From Clostridiales bacterium UBA4039 (lineage in GTDB: Bacteria > Bacillota > Clostridia > Lachnospirales > Vallitaleaceae), in assembly GCA_002382805.1 (NCBI GenBank), contig DGAD01000016.1, positions 1 through 52,665 on the forward strand: a DNA stretch of 52,665 bases. The letters are read 5' to 3'. Shown one piece after another: positions 9,865 to 17,531 of this stretch (within the stretch, counting starts at the first letter, position 1; every line of letters begins with the position of its first letter). The translations under genes were made by a program, and so were the position numbers. The notes beneath the pieces are model-generated. The model ran no database searches, was not told where the DNA came from, and worked only from the letters and a program-made list of their open reading frames with translations.

Positions 9865-9879
9865 AAAAAGAGGCAGAGT

Positions 9880-10596
9880 ATGAAAAAAATCTTATTATTG
9901 GAAGATAACATTTCCTGTAGAAAACATTTGCTTAAGATAGCAGCAAGCATAAACCCTACGTTGGATTTTTTTGAAACCGGTAGTGCAAATGAAGCATATA
10001 GCTATTCAATATCAAATGATGTCAGTGTGTTTTTGCTGGATATCCAGGTAGAGGACTATTCAGGAATAGAGCTAGCCAAACGCTTAAGAAGTATAAAAAA
10101 ATATCAGTTTACACCGATTATCTTTATTACGGCTATGCCAACTAGACAGCTGGAGGCATTTCGCAAAATCCATTGCTATGATTACATAATAAAGCCTTTT
10201 ACAGAGGAAGAAGCCGGTAAAGTCCTTAAGAAAATATTGATTGATTACATAGATCGACCTAATGAAACCAAAAACCTAGCATTAAAGTTCAAGAATTTTA
10301 CTCAAATGATTCCTATGAATGATATTTTGTATGTAGAGTATGTGAATAGAAGAATCATCATCATAACCAAAGATGAAAAAATAAAATATATGCATATGTC
10401 GATGAAAAAATTCAAGCAATTATTAGATGAAGATTTTTTCATGCAAGTACACCAATCCGTTATTATTAATTCAAATTATGTTGAAAAAATAGAGTTCGAC
10501 GCAAAAAGCATAAAACTATATAGTGTAGAAGAAGAAATTCCAATAGGACGAAGCTATCTAAAAGAAGTGAGAGGTAGATTTGATGACTTATATTGA
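9880..10596 (+). CDS. LytTR-family response regulator, AgrA-like
   Basis: A 238-residue cytoplasmic response regulator. The N-terminal receiver domain (1-120) has the acidic pair LEDN, phospho-acceptor Asp54 in LLDIQ and the switch Lys in the IIKPF motif. The C-terminal LytTR DNA-binding domain (about 135-235) contains YVEYVNRRIIII and HQSVIINSNYVEKI. Domain order and length match AgrA/VirR regulators. Its stop overlaps the start of the adjoining kinase, so the two are translationally coupled and form a pair. It lies 15 nt after the helicase-LexA gene, which suggests one operon. No agrB or agrD is visible around it, so the input signal is unknown. Confidence 0.9.
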   Translation: MKKILLLEDNISCRKHLLKIAASINPTLDFFETGSANEAYSYSISNDVSVFLLDIQVEDYSGIELAKRLRSIKKYQFTPIIFITAMPTRQLEAFRKIHCYDYIIKPFTEEEAGKVLKKILIDYIDRPNETKNLALKFKNFTQMIPMNDILYVEYVNRRIIIITKDEKIKYMHMSMKKFKQLLDEDFFMQVHQSVIINSNYVEKIEFDAKSIKLYSVEEEIPIGRSYLKEVRGRFDDLY

Positions 10597-11872
10597 GACG
10601 CTAATCTTATCTTTTTTTGACATGCTTATGTTGACGTACATCATTGTTATTTTAAAAGCTTCATTGAAGAAAATAGATGTTATTAAAGGTTGTTGTGGAG
10701 TACTTGTCGGGACGGCATTAATAGGCACGGTGATTTACTTTGTCAGTAATCAGGTGGTTTCTTTTACGGTTAATATTATAATTGCGTTTGTTTTAATTCA
10801 AATTATTATGAGAAGTGATTTAAAGCGTATTACGATTATTTATGTATATAGCCTGACGATTTTATGTACAGTTCAACTTCTGACAACCATTGCATATCAG
10901 TTGATAAAAGGAAGTTGGGATTACACATTTGTCAGTAGTTTGATAACACAGCTAATAACGGCAGTTATGACTATAGTTATATTAAAAATCTTACCGATTA
11001 ATCAATTTTATCATAGCCTTATTAAAGAAAATAAATGGATGCAGATTGTTGTCACCAACGTTTTTTTCGTATATTATGTGTTAGTTATATTATGGAATAC
11101 AGATTTATATGGGCTGCTTGATAGTATTTTAGGCATACTTATCCTTGTCGTTATTATATTACTTATCAACACGTTAATGATTACTCATGGGATATCTAAT
11201 CAGATATTATCAGAAAAGATAAAGATGTATGATATGTATTTTCCTGTAATAGAAGATATCATTGAAGAAGTGCGAACAAAGCAACATGATTATCATAATC
11301 ATATTCAAACTTTATATGCTTTAAAGTCCATGGAGCATTTACCTAACGGGGTTGAAGACTATTTGCATACAATAAAAGCTGATGATATTTGGATGAAGCT
11401 TATTCGATTGGATAATAAAGTATTGATGGCGTTTTTATATAGTAAATTTTTACATGCTCAAAAAGACAAAATTAATGTGGACTTTAAAATTCAGAATTAT
11501 TTTTTTAACTCAGAACTTCAAGATTATGAGCTTATAGAAATTTTTGGGATTCTTATAGACAATTCAATTGAGGCAACACTTGAAGTCGAAGCAAGAGGAT
11601 GTGAAATACTTATAGGCTATGAAGATGGATTGAATATTATTCAAACACGCAATCAAGCGACAGCTATGCTAAACGACAGATTGATAAAAACGTTGAAAAG
11701 CGAAAGGAAGCGTCATATTAAAGATAAAACAGGGTATGGGCTTCAAAAATTAAGCACTATTGTCAACCGCTATAAGGGACAGATCAAGATAGAATATAAC
11801 AAAAAAGACCAAGAAATAATTTGTCGAGTAGAGATACCTGATAGTAGTAGTAAAAATTCGTTAAACTATTGA
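10583..11872 (+). CDS. AgrC-like membrane sensor histidine kinase (GHKL type)
   Basis: About 430 residues. The first ~205 contain six or so membrane-spanning segments. They are followed by a dimerisation segment with KQHDYHNH, where His235 is the likely phosphorylation site, and a GHKL ATPase domain with EIFGILIDNSIEA (N box) and a TGYGLQKL G box. This is the layout of AgrC/ComD-type quorum-sensing kinases and related citrate-type sensors. The ATG at 10583 is preferred to the TTG at 10580 from its spacing to GAGAGGTAG. It overlaps the response regulator by 14 nt. The missing AgrBD peptide-processing genes mean the ligand cannot be predicted. Confidence 0.87.
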   Translation: MTYIETLILSFFDMLMLTYIIVILKASLKKIDVIKGCCGVLVGTALIGTVIYFVSNQVVSFTVNIIIAFVLIQIIMRSDLKRITIIYVYSLTILCTVQLLTTIAYQLIKGSWDYTFVSSLITQLITAVMTIVILKILPINQFYHSLIKENKWMQIVVTNVFFVYYVLVILWNTDLYGLLDSILGILILVVIILLINTLMITHGISNQILSEKIKMYDMYFPVIEDIIEEVRTKQHDYHNHIQTLYALKSMEHLPNGVEDYLHTIKADDIWMKLIRLDNKVLMAFLYSKFLHAQKDKINVDFKIQNYFFNSELQDYELIEIFGILIDNSIEATLEVEARGCEILIGYEDGLNIIQTRNQATAMLNDRLIKTLKSERKRHIKDKTGYGLQKLSTIVNRYKGQIKIEYNKKDQEIICRVEIPDSSSKNSLNY

Positions 11873-11896
11873 CAAGCTCAAAATTTGTGTTAAAAT
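11869..11896 (+). promoter_or_regulatory. Sigma-A promoter of the alcohol dehydrogenase gene
   Basis: TTGACA at 11869-11874, spacer of 16 nt, TAAAAT at 11891-11896. The -35 box overlaps the stop codon of the kinase gene. A 26-nt palindrome begins two bases after the -10 box and covers the expected transcription start, so a repressor bound there should block initiation. Confidence 0.75.
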
Positions 11897-11897
11897 T

Positions 11898-11923
11898 ATA
11901 CTAGATGAACGTTCAGCTAGTAT
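11898..11923. promoter_or_regulatory. 26-nt palindromic operator, TetR-like
   Basis: Outer arms ATACTAG and CTAGTAT flank the core TGAACGTTCA. The whole element is symmetric apart from one base pair. Size, symmetry and position over the start site are typical of TetR-family operators, and a TetR gene follows the controlled dehydrogenase. The assignment to that regulator is inference. Confidence 0.7.
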
Positions 11924-11952
11924 AAAATAGCGCATAAAAAGGAGAATGATTG

Positions 11953-12990
11953 ATGAGAGCATTATATATGCCACAATTAAATAAAATTGAGCTTAAAGAT
12001 GTAGAAAAACCACAGCTGAAAAATTCGACAGATGTGATTATTAAAGTGACTTCAACAACCATCTGCGGGAGTGATATTCATATCGTAAATGGAGTTATTC
12101 CTACGCAGCCGGGCTTTGTGTTGGGACATGAGTATGTAGGGATTATTGAAGAAGTTGGAGACGATGTGAAGAACTTTCGGGTGGGGGACCGAGTGATAGG
12201 ACCACCAGCTCCATTTTGCGGGGAATGTGGTCCTTGCCAAAAAGGAAATGTAGCCCATTGTCTCCATGGAGGAATTCATGGCAGTGGGATAACCCGCGGC
12301 GATATTCCTGGAACCCATGCTGAGTACACGCGTGTACCTCATGGAGATTCTTGTCTTCTTCATGTTCCGCAGCACTTATCGGATGAGGAAGTTATCTTTA
12401 TCTCCGATATTGTTGCAACTGGATACACAGGAATTCACAAGATGAATTTACAAGAAGGAGAGACATTGCTTGTGTTTGGGTGTGGACCGGTTGGTTTATC
12501 AGCAGTGCTTACCGCTAAGTTTAGAAAACCTAAGAACATCATTGTTGTTGAAAAATCCGAACAACGTCTTCAAAAAGCAATGGAACTAGGAGCGACACAT
12601 GGATTGTTAGTTGGTCGTGATAATGTTGAAGAAGAAGTGGCAAAGATCACAGGAGGCGTCGGTGTAGATGTCGTGATTGATGCTGTGGGTCTAGCAATCA
12701 CTTTAGAACAAGGATTTAATGCATTAACGGTTGAAGGGCGCCTGTTTATGGTGGGTATTCCTGAAGCCCCAGTGGCTATTCATCCGTTACATTTTTTCAA
12801 GAATATTACCTTTAGTATGGGCTTAGGCGATTTGACAAAAATCGAAGAATTGCTAGGCTATGTGGCAAATGGTGAACTTGACTTAAAACCTTTAATCAGC
12901 CATCAGATGTCGCTTGATGATGTAGAAGCAGCCTTTGATTTGTTTGCCAATAATCCTAATGAAGTGTTGAAAATAATCATAAAACCATAA
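11953..12990 (+). CDS. Zinc-dependent alcohol dehydrogenase (MDR family)
   Basis: A 345-residue medium-chain dehydrogenase/reductase that interconverts an alcohol and an aldehyde or ketone with NAD(P). The GroES-like half carries the catalytic zinc signature TTICGSDIH and GHEYVGIIEEVG. Structural-zinc cysteines lie in FCGECGPCQKGNVAHC. The Rossmann half has VFGCGPVGLSAV, with Glu of VVEKSE after the second strand, suggesting NAD preference. Length and motifs match 2,3-butanediol, threonine or isopropanol-type dehydrogenases; the exact substrate cannot be read. ATG 11953 is preferred to TTG 11950 by spacing to AAGGAG. It has its own promoter with a TetR-like operator. Confidence 0.92.
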   Translation: MRALYMPQLNKIELKDVEKPQLKNSTDVIIKVTSTTICGSDIHIVNGVIPTQPGFVLGHEYVGIIEEVGDDVKNFRVGDRVIGPPAPFCGECGPCQKGNVAHCLHGGIHGSGITRGDIPGTHAEYTRVPHGDSCLLHVPQHLSDEEVIFISDIVATGYTGIHKMNLQEGETLLVFGCGPVGLSAVLTAKFRKPKNIIVVEKSEQRLQKAMELGATHGLLVGRDNVEEEVAKITGGVGVDVVIDAVGLAITLEQGFNALTVEGRLFMVGIPEAPVAIHPLHFFKNITFSMGLGDLTKIEELLGYVANGELDLKPLISHQMSLDDVEAAFDLFANNPNEVLKIIIKP

Positions 12991-13007
12991 ATCACTGTAC
13001 GTTAATC

Positions 13008-13047
13008 TCCCCTTCCGCTATAATGTAAGTAATACGACGGAAGGGGA
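13008..13047 (+). promoter_or_regulatory. Inverted repeat flanking the tetR -10 box and covering its ribosome site
   Basis: TCCCCTTCCG (13008-13017) and CGGAAGGGGA (13038-13047) are perfect complements. They enclose a TATAAT at 13019-13024, and the right arm contains the GAAGGGG ribosome site of the TetR gene. In transcripts reading through from the dehydrogenase the hairpin would hide that site. RNA started at the internal -10 box lacks the left arm and would be translated freely. Confidence 0.55.
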
Positions 13048-13058
13048 TTAGTTTATCC

Positions 13059-13673
13059 ATGAGTAAAAAAAGAGATGCAGAAGCATCGATAAAAAAAATC
13101 TTAGATGCGGCGAAGATTATTTTTGCCAAAAAAGGATATCACCGAACAACGCTATCCGAGATCGGCGAAAAAAGTGGCTTATCGAGAACGACGCCTTCAT
13201 ATTTTTTCAAAAATAAAGAAAATCTATACAAGACGCTGATTGACAGTCTGATTGAAGATGAAAAAAACTATGTGAGCAACTTGACATTTGAAGGTGAAGT
13301 GACCATAGAGGCGCTAAAAGACTTATTATCCAGGCATATAGGCTATACCTTTGAGAATCCATATTTAAGTAAAATTATTATATGGGAATCCTTAGATGAT
13401 AACCGCCAAGATTGGATTCACAGTTATTTTCCTGACGTGATGCATTGGAGTCATATCTATTTGGAACAAGCCAAAAAACAAGGGTTGCTTCATGAGGAAA
13501 TCGATACATATTCTTTATGGTTAAATGCCATGGCGATGGCGTGGTTACCAATCATTACAGAACATACGTTTATGCATTCTATTCATAGAGACATCAGTTC
13601 CCCGGAATTTCTTGCCTTTCATAAGCGGCAAGTAGAGATATTGATTTTTGAGTCTATCCTAAAGAAAGAGTAA
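13059..13673 (+). CDS. TetR-family transcriptional regulator
   Basis: A 204-residue repressor-type protein. The N-terminal helix-turn-helix (about 8-58) reads ILDAAKIIFAKKGYHRTTL then SEIGEKSGLSRTTPSYFFKNKENLY, the classic TetR pattern. The C-terminal all-helical domain (60-204) with LNAMAMAWLPI would bind a small ligand and dimerise. It lies 68 nt after the alcohol dehydrogenase, whose promoter carries a matching palindrome, so it probably represses that gene and perhaps itself. The ligand is unknown but may be an alcohol, aldehyde or acid handled by the dehydrogenase. Confidence 0.92.
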   Translation: MSKKRDAEASIKKILDAAKIIFAKKGYHRTTLSEIGEKSGLSRTTPSYFFKNKENLYKTLIDSLIEDEKNYVSNLTFEGEVTIEALKDLLSRHIGYTFENPYLSKIIIWESLDDNRQDWIHSYFPDVMHWSHIYLEQAKKQGLLHEEIDTYSLWLNAMAMAWLPIITEHTFMHSIHRDISSPEFLAFHKRQVEILIFESILKKE

Positions 13674-13705
13674 ACGTAGGTGTTTTCACAGAGAGGATGG
13701 TCGAC

Positions 13706-14446
13706 ATGAAAGAACTTAGTAATCGAATCAAAGCGGCTGAGGCTATTGTGTTTTTTGGAGGTGCAGGAGTATCAACAGAGAGTGATATCCCTGATTTTAG
13801 AAGTGAACATGGAATATATAAAACTGTTCAGGAATATGGTGTGTCACCGGAACAGATTATATCGCACACATATTTTCGTAAGCATCCAGAAGTGTTTTAT
13901 GATTTCTATCGTAAGTATATGATTTTTAAAGATGCAAAACCTAATGCAGCCCATAATGCATTAGCAAAGCTTGAAGCTATGGGAAAGTTAAAGGCTATTA
14001 TAACACAAAATATTGATGGATTGCATCAAATGGCAGGGAGTCAAACAGTATATGAACTCCATGGATCCATTCATCGTAACTATTGCACCCATTGCCATGC
14101 ATTTTATGATATGACCACGATGGTGGAAGCGGGGGGAGTGCCGTTATGCACATTGTGCGGGCATGTGATTAAACCGGATGTTGTTTTATATGAAGAACCT
14201 TTAGATGAACAAGTATTATCAAAAAGTAGCGAAGCAATTCGCACGGCAGATATGCTGATTGTTGGCGGTACGTCTTTGAGGGTATATCCAGCAGCTGGGT
14301 TGATTAATTATTATCAAGGCAACAACGTAGTCTTGATTAATAAGGAAGAGACCCCTTATGATGCGAAGGTTGATTTATGTGTTCGAGGAAGCATCGGTGA
14401 GGTTTTGCGTGAAACGATGACCGAGGTTTTTATGGAGCGCCCTTGA
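13706..14446 (+). CDS. cobB: NAD-dependent protein deacylase, sirtuin (Sir2/CobB-like)
   Basis: A 246-residue sirtuin that removes acyl groups from lysines using NAD. It shows GAGVSTESDIPDFR (NAD-binding), TQNIDGLH with the preceding Gln-Asn-Ile-Asp, and the catalytic His in ELHGSI. The zinc ribbon has cysteines in YCTHC and CTLCG, then KPDVVLYEEPL and GGTSLRVYPA. All catalytic features are present and the length is normal. The ATG at 13706 lies 9 nt from GAGAGG; an upstream ATG at 13697 abuts the ribosome site and is unlikely. It may be cotranscribed with tetR (about 30 nt gap). Confidence 0.95.
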   Translation: MKELSNRIKAAEAIVFFGGAGVSTESDIPDFRSEHGIYKTVQEYGVSPEQIISHTYFRKHPEVFYDFYRKYMIFKDAKPNAAHNALAKLEAMGKLKAIITQNIDGLHQMAGSQTVYELHGSIHRNYCTHCHAFYDMTTMVEAGGVPLCTLCGHVIKPDVVLYEEPLDEQVLSKSSEAIRTADMLIVGGTSLRVYPAAGLINYYQGNNVVLINKEETPYDAKVDLCVRGSIGEVLRETMTEVFMERP

Positions 14447-14471
14447 CAGTACTTGGATAACAGTATACTAT
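14443..14471 (+). promoter_or_regulatory. Sigma-A promoter for the PhnA-like gene
   Basis: TTGACA at 14443-14448 and TACTAT at 14466-14471 are separated by 17 nt. The -35 box overlaps the sirtuin stop codon. The expected start lies just before the palindrome at 14483. Confidence 0.7.
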
Positions 14472-14482
14472 GTTCGTGAAGT

Positions 14483-14502
14483 TATATACCCTGGAGTATA
14501 TA
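14483..14502. promoter_or_regulatory. Palindromic operator in the phnA leader
   Basis: TATATAC (14483-14489) and GTATATA (14496-14502) are perfect inverted repeats around CCTGGA. It sits a few bases after the expected transcription start, as repressor operators do. The binding protein is not known. Confidence 0.5.
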
Positions 14503-14541
14503 CGTAATAGATTAAACATGTGCTACAAAAAGGAGAACTTT

Positions 14542-14883
14542 ATGAACAACTTACCTAATTGTCCAAAATGTAACTCAGAGTATACTTATGAAGACGGAAT
14601 GCTTATGGTATGTCCGGAGTGTGCTTACGAATGGTCTTTGACAGCATCAGAAGAAGCGGAGGATGCGATTAAAGATGTGAATGGTAATCTGCTTAGTGAT
14701 GGAGATGCGGTGACCGTCATACGGGATCTGAAAGTTAAAGGAAGCTCATCTGCAATTAAACAAGGGACAAAAGTAAAAAGCATACGCCTTGTTCCAGACG
14801 CACCAGATGGACACAATATTGATTGTAAAATCGATGGTTTTGGTGCGATGAAGTTAAAGTCAGAATTCGTTAAAAAAGCATAA
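14542..14883 (+). CDS. PhnA-like zinc-ribbon protein
   Basis: A 113-residue protein of the PhnA (YjdM) family. The N-terminal zinc ribbon has CPKC and CPEC, and the C-terminal SH3-like domain contains [15 protein letters not shown]. The family's name comes from a position next to phosphonate genes in E. coli; no phosphonate enzyme function is proven, and none is supported by the neighbours here. AAGGAG lies 6 nt before ATG 14542, which matches the family's length of about 111 residues. Longer in-frame starts have no ribosome site and would overlap the operator. Confidence 0.92.
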   Translation: MNNLPNCPKCNSEYTYEDGMLMVCPECAYEWSLTASEEAEDAIKDVNGNLLSDGDAVTVIRDLKVKGSSSAIKQGTKVKSIRLVPDAPDGHNIDCKIDGFGAMKLKSEFVKKA

Positions 14884-14904
14884 AAAGTTTTTGGAGGGAT
14901 GAAG

Positions 14905-15825
14905 GTGTCAAAATTTTTAGAACTGGATATGGAGGATCAAGAACTCATATGTAATGTTGGAAAAGCGTTGTCGTCACCGATTCGCATTGAAATTTTAAAG
15001 CTGCTGTATGGAAAAAGCTTAATTATAGGAGAAATTGCCAATGCACTAGATATTCCGGCTTCGAGTGCTGCGATGCATGTTCGAACATTGGAAGCAGCTC
15101 AATTGATTCGTTTTGAAGAATTGCCGGGAACAAGGGGCAAGACAAAGCTTTGCCATCGAAAGCCCGATTTTATCAATATTAGTCTGTTAAGTAAAGACCG
15201 GAATGTGGATGAAATCGTTAGCGTTGAAATGCCTGTTGGTGCTTTTTGTTCTTGTGATGCTGTTCCAACATGTGGTTTAGCTGATATTGACGGAGTGATA
15301 GGAACAGAAGATGTCGTGAGTAGTTTTTATCTTCCGCAACGGGCGAATGCACAGTTACTATGGAGCTCGGGTGGTGTGATTACCTATCGTTTTCCAAACT
15401 TAGTGCCAAAAAAATACACACCTAAGCGGCTAAATCTAACGATGGAGATATGTTCTGAGGCTCCAAACTATCGGTTGGATTGGAAGTCAGATATTACACT
15501 TTGGGTTAATGGAATTGATTGCGGATATTGGCAAAGTCCAAGTGACTATGGTGCTAGGCGTGGCCGATTAAATCCTGCAAAATGGCCGGATGGCTCTACA
15601 CAATATGGTGTCTTAGTGAGTTGGGAAGTCAATGAAAATGGCATATACATTAATAACGAACATATTCGTTCTTTAGATTTTAAAGCACTTAATATTATGG
15701 AACAAGAATATATAGAAATCAAAATTGGCAATAAAGCCGATGCGCAATATGTGGGTGGATTTAATATCTTCGGAAAAAGATTCGGTGACTATGCGCAAGA
15801 TTTGATTTTAAGTATTGAGTATTAA
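14905..15825 (+). CDS. ArsR-type HTH regulator with large C-terminal effector domain
   Basis: About 306 residues. The N-terminal winged helix (10-90) has ALSSPIRIEILKLL and ASSAAMHVRTLEAA, typical of ArsR-family proteins. The remaining 210 residues are beta-rich, with motifs such as CSCDAVPTCGL and DITLWVNGIDCGYWQSP. The latter resembles carbohydrate-binding jelly-roll modules, so this part may sense a sugar. I do not recognise a named family for it. GTG 14905 fits the spacing from GGAGGG; ATG 14899 lies right against it. It ends in a terminator and precedes a sugar ABC importer and a GH2 enzyme, which it probably controls. Confidence 0.85.
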   Translation: MSKFLELDMEDQELICNVGKALSSPIRIEILKLLYGKSLIIGEIANALDIPASSAAMHVRTLEAAQLIRFEELPGTRGKTKLCHRKPDFINISLLSKDRNVDEIVSVEMPVGAFCSCDAVPTCGLADIDGVIGTEDVVSSFYLPQRANAQLLWSSGGVITYRFPNLVPKKYTPKRLNLTMEICSEAPNYRLDWKSDITLWVNGIDCGYWQSPSDYGARRGRLNPAKWPDGSTQYGVLVSWEVNENGIYINNEHIRSLDFKALNIMEQEYIEIKIGNKADAQYVGGFNIFGKRFGDYAQDLILSIEY

Positions 15826-15857
15826 AAAGAGTCCAGTGAAAGCTGGGCTCTTTTTTT
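15824..15857 (+). terminator. Intrinsic terminator after the ArsR-type regulator
   Basis: AGAGTCCAG pairs with CTGGGCTCT (one G-U pair), with a TGAAAG-type loop, followed by a run of seven or more T. Confidence 0.88.
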
Positions 15858-15863
15858 AGGCTT

Positions 15864-15886
15864 TTATAACAAAAAAAATGTTATAA
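15864..15886. promoter_or_regulatory. Inverted repeat upstream of the sugar ABC operon
   Basis: TTATAACA (15864-15871) and TGTTATAA (15879-15886) form a perfect inverted repeat around seven A residues. A related half-site TGTTGTAA lies about 35 nt downstream. It is a plausible regulator-binding site, although the region is very A/T-rich. Confidence 0.45.
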
Positions 15887-15952
15887 AAATAAATAAAAAG
15901 AAAATAATAGGTGGAAAAATGTTGTAAAAGCATAAAAAGATTAAAGAAGAGC

Positions 15953-16008
15953 TTGACTTAATTGTATAATTGTACTAATGTATAAAATATAAAAACAATA
16001 TTATTGTT
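15953..16008 (+). promoter_or_regulatory. Promoter and palindromic operator of the sugar ABC operon
   Basis: TTGACT at 15953-15958, 17-nt spacer, TAATGT at 15976-15981, with an overlapping TATAAAAT. Just downstream is the 15-nt perfect palindrome AACAATA-T-TATTGTT (15994-16008), sitting over or after the start site. This is where the upstream ArsR-type protein would be expected to bind; that link is inferred. Confidence 0.6.
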
Positions 16009-16071
16009 TATATATGCCGGCGATATAGGTCACTTGTCAATATCATACAATGTAAATAAAGGGAGGACAAC

Positions 16072-17475
16072 ATGAAGAAAAAAAATATGTTTTTTTTAGC
16101 GATAGTATTCGTTATGTTATTCATCGTAGGTTGTGGGTCACAAAGCAATGATACAAATGTGTCAGGGAATGATTCGAGTGTTGATAGTGGAACGTCAGAA
16201 TCAGATACATCCAAGACGCAAGATGAAACCTCAGAAAATGATGCTGATGTAAATGAAGACGGAACGGTTAATAATCCAGAGAGTGTAGAAATAAAAGAAG
16301 GTAATCTAGTTTTTTGGTCTTTGTTTAGCGGTGGTGACGGCGGATTTATGGATGAGATTATCACAGACTATAATGCCACCCAACCAACTATGCAGGTGCA
16401 ACCTATTATGCTGGTATGGGCTGATTACTATACAAAGCTTCAAACCGCAGTGGCAGCAGGAAAAGGGCCGGATATTGGAGTGGCACATGCATCGAAACTA
16501 CCTGAGTTAGTAGAACAAGGCGCAGTAGTTCCTATTGATAGCTATCTAGAAGATATAGGTATCTCGATGTCAGATTTATACACACAAGGGTCTATCAACA
16601 GTGTGACCTTTAGCGAGCAGACATATGGCATTCCATTAGATACACATGCAGAGATTATGTATTATAACAGAGATATCTTAGCCGAAGCAGGCGTTGAGTT
16701 AAACGCGGAAGGTAAGTTGGATATTCAAAGTGCTGATGCATTCCTTGCCATCTTAGATAAGATAAAAGCGGTTATTCCAGAAGGCTCTTCAGCCCTTGCG
16801 CTGACAAATTCAGGGGATGATCCATATCGTGTTTGGTGGGCGACCTATTTTCAAATGAACGGAACAGCAATACTTAATGATGATGCAACAGAAGTGACCT
16901 TAGATAAGAATGTTGCTATGGAAGCGGCAGAATTTGTTAAACGTTTGTATGAAGAAGGATATGTTCTTGAAGGTATCGATGACCATCAAGCCTTTTTCCA
17001 AAGTGGAAAAGCAGGGATTTTGTTTGGAGGAACATGGGCAACAGGAGCGTTTGAAAAAACAGATGGCTTAAACTTTGGTGCACAAAACTTTCCAAAGCTA
17101 TTTGACCAAGATGCTTGCTGGGCAGATGCGCATATAATGATGATTCCTTATTCAAAAGAACGCACAGATGAAGAAACCCTTGAAGCGGTTAGATTTATCG
17201 TTGCAGCAGCATCGGATGGAGGCGTAACATGGGCAAAGTCCGGTCAGATTCCATCCAATATTAATGTCGTCAATAGTCAAGAATATGCAGCGCTTGATTA
17301 TCGAAGTGACTACAAAAATGCTTTGAATACAGCAGTGCTTCCGCCTCAAAGCTCAAGTTTTTATGCGATGAAGGCAGGGATGATTGATTCGCTTAATGGA
17401 TACTGGACAGGGCAAAGTGATGTTGAGACAGCAATCAATGATTTATATAGTGAACTTGAATCAAACATATTCTAA
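16072..17475 (+). CDS. Sugar ABC transporter substrate-binding lipoprotein
   Basis: A 467-residue solute-binding protein of the family-1 (MalE/UgpB) type. A lipoprotein signal ends in IVGC with lipid-carrying Cys21. An acidic Ser/Thr-rich tether follows (22-80), then the binding domain with LVFWSLFSGGDGGF, DIGVAHASKLPEL and GIPLDTHAEIMYYN. The last motif is typical of carbohydrate binders. It is the first gene of the operon, with two permeases and a glycosidase behind it. A terminator-like hairpin follows, so it should be made in excess over the permeases. The sugar is unknown; an oligosaccharide cleaved by the GH2 enzyme is likely. Confidence 0.92.
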   Translation: MKKKNMFFLAIVFVMLFIVGCGSQSNDTNVSGNDSSVDSGTSESDTSKTQDETSENDADVNEDGTVNNPESVEIKEGNLVFWSLFSGGDGGFMDEIITDYNATQPTMQVQPIMLVWADYYTKLQTAVAAGKGPDIGVAHASKLPELVEQGAVVPIDSYLEDIGISMSDLYTQGSINSVTFSEQTYGIPLDTHAEIMYYNRDILAEAGVELNAEGKLDIQSADAFLAILDKIKAVIPEGSSALALTNSGDDPYRVWWATYFQMNGTAILNDDATEVTLDKNVAMEAAEFVKRLYEEGYVLEGIDDHQAFFQSGKAGILFGGTWATGAFEKTDGLNFGAQNFPKLFDQDACWADAHIMMIPYSKERTDEETLEAVRFIVAAASDGGVTWAKSGQIPSNINVVNSQEYAALDYRSDYKNALNTAVLPPQSSSFYAMKAGMIDSLNGYWTGQSDVETAINDLYSELESNIF

Positions 17476-17483
17476 ATAAAACG

Positions 17484-17512
17484 ATAAGGGAGTTTTATGC
17501 TCCCTTATTCTT
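17484..17512 (+). terminator. Attenuating hairpin between binding protein and permease genes
   Basis: ATAAGGGAG and CTCCCTTAT form a perfect 9-bp stem with a 7-nt loop, followed by TCTTTT. It probably terminates part of the transcripts and protects the 3' end of the binding-protein mRNA, a usual arrangement in such operons. Confidence 0.75.
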
Positions 17513-17531
17513 TTAAAAAAGGAGCATAAGA

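Noticed and set aside
11908..11914. GAACGTTC as a LexA (SOS) box
   Set aside because: Firmicute boxes need four bases between GAAC and GTTC; here there are none. No SOS box was seen before the helicase-LexA gene either.
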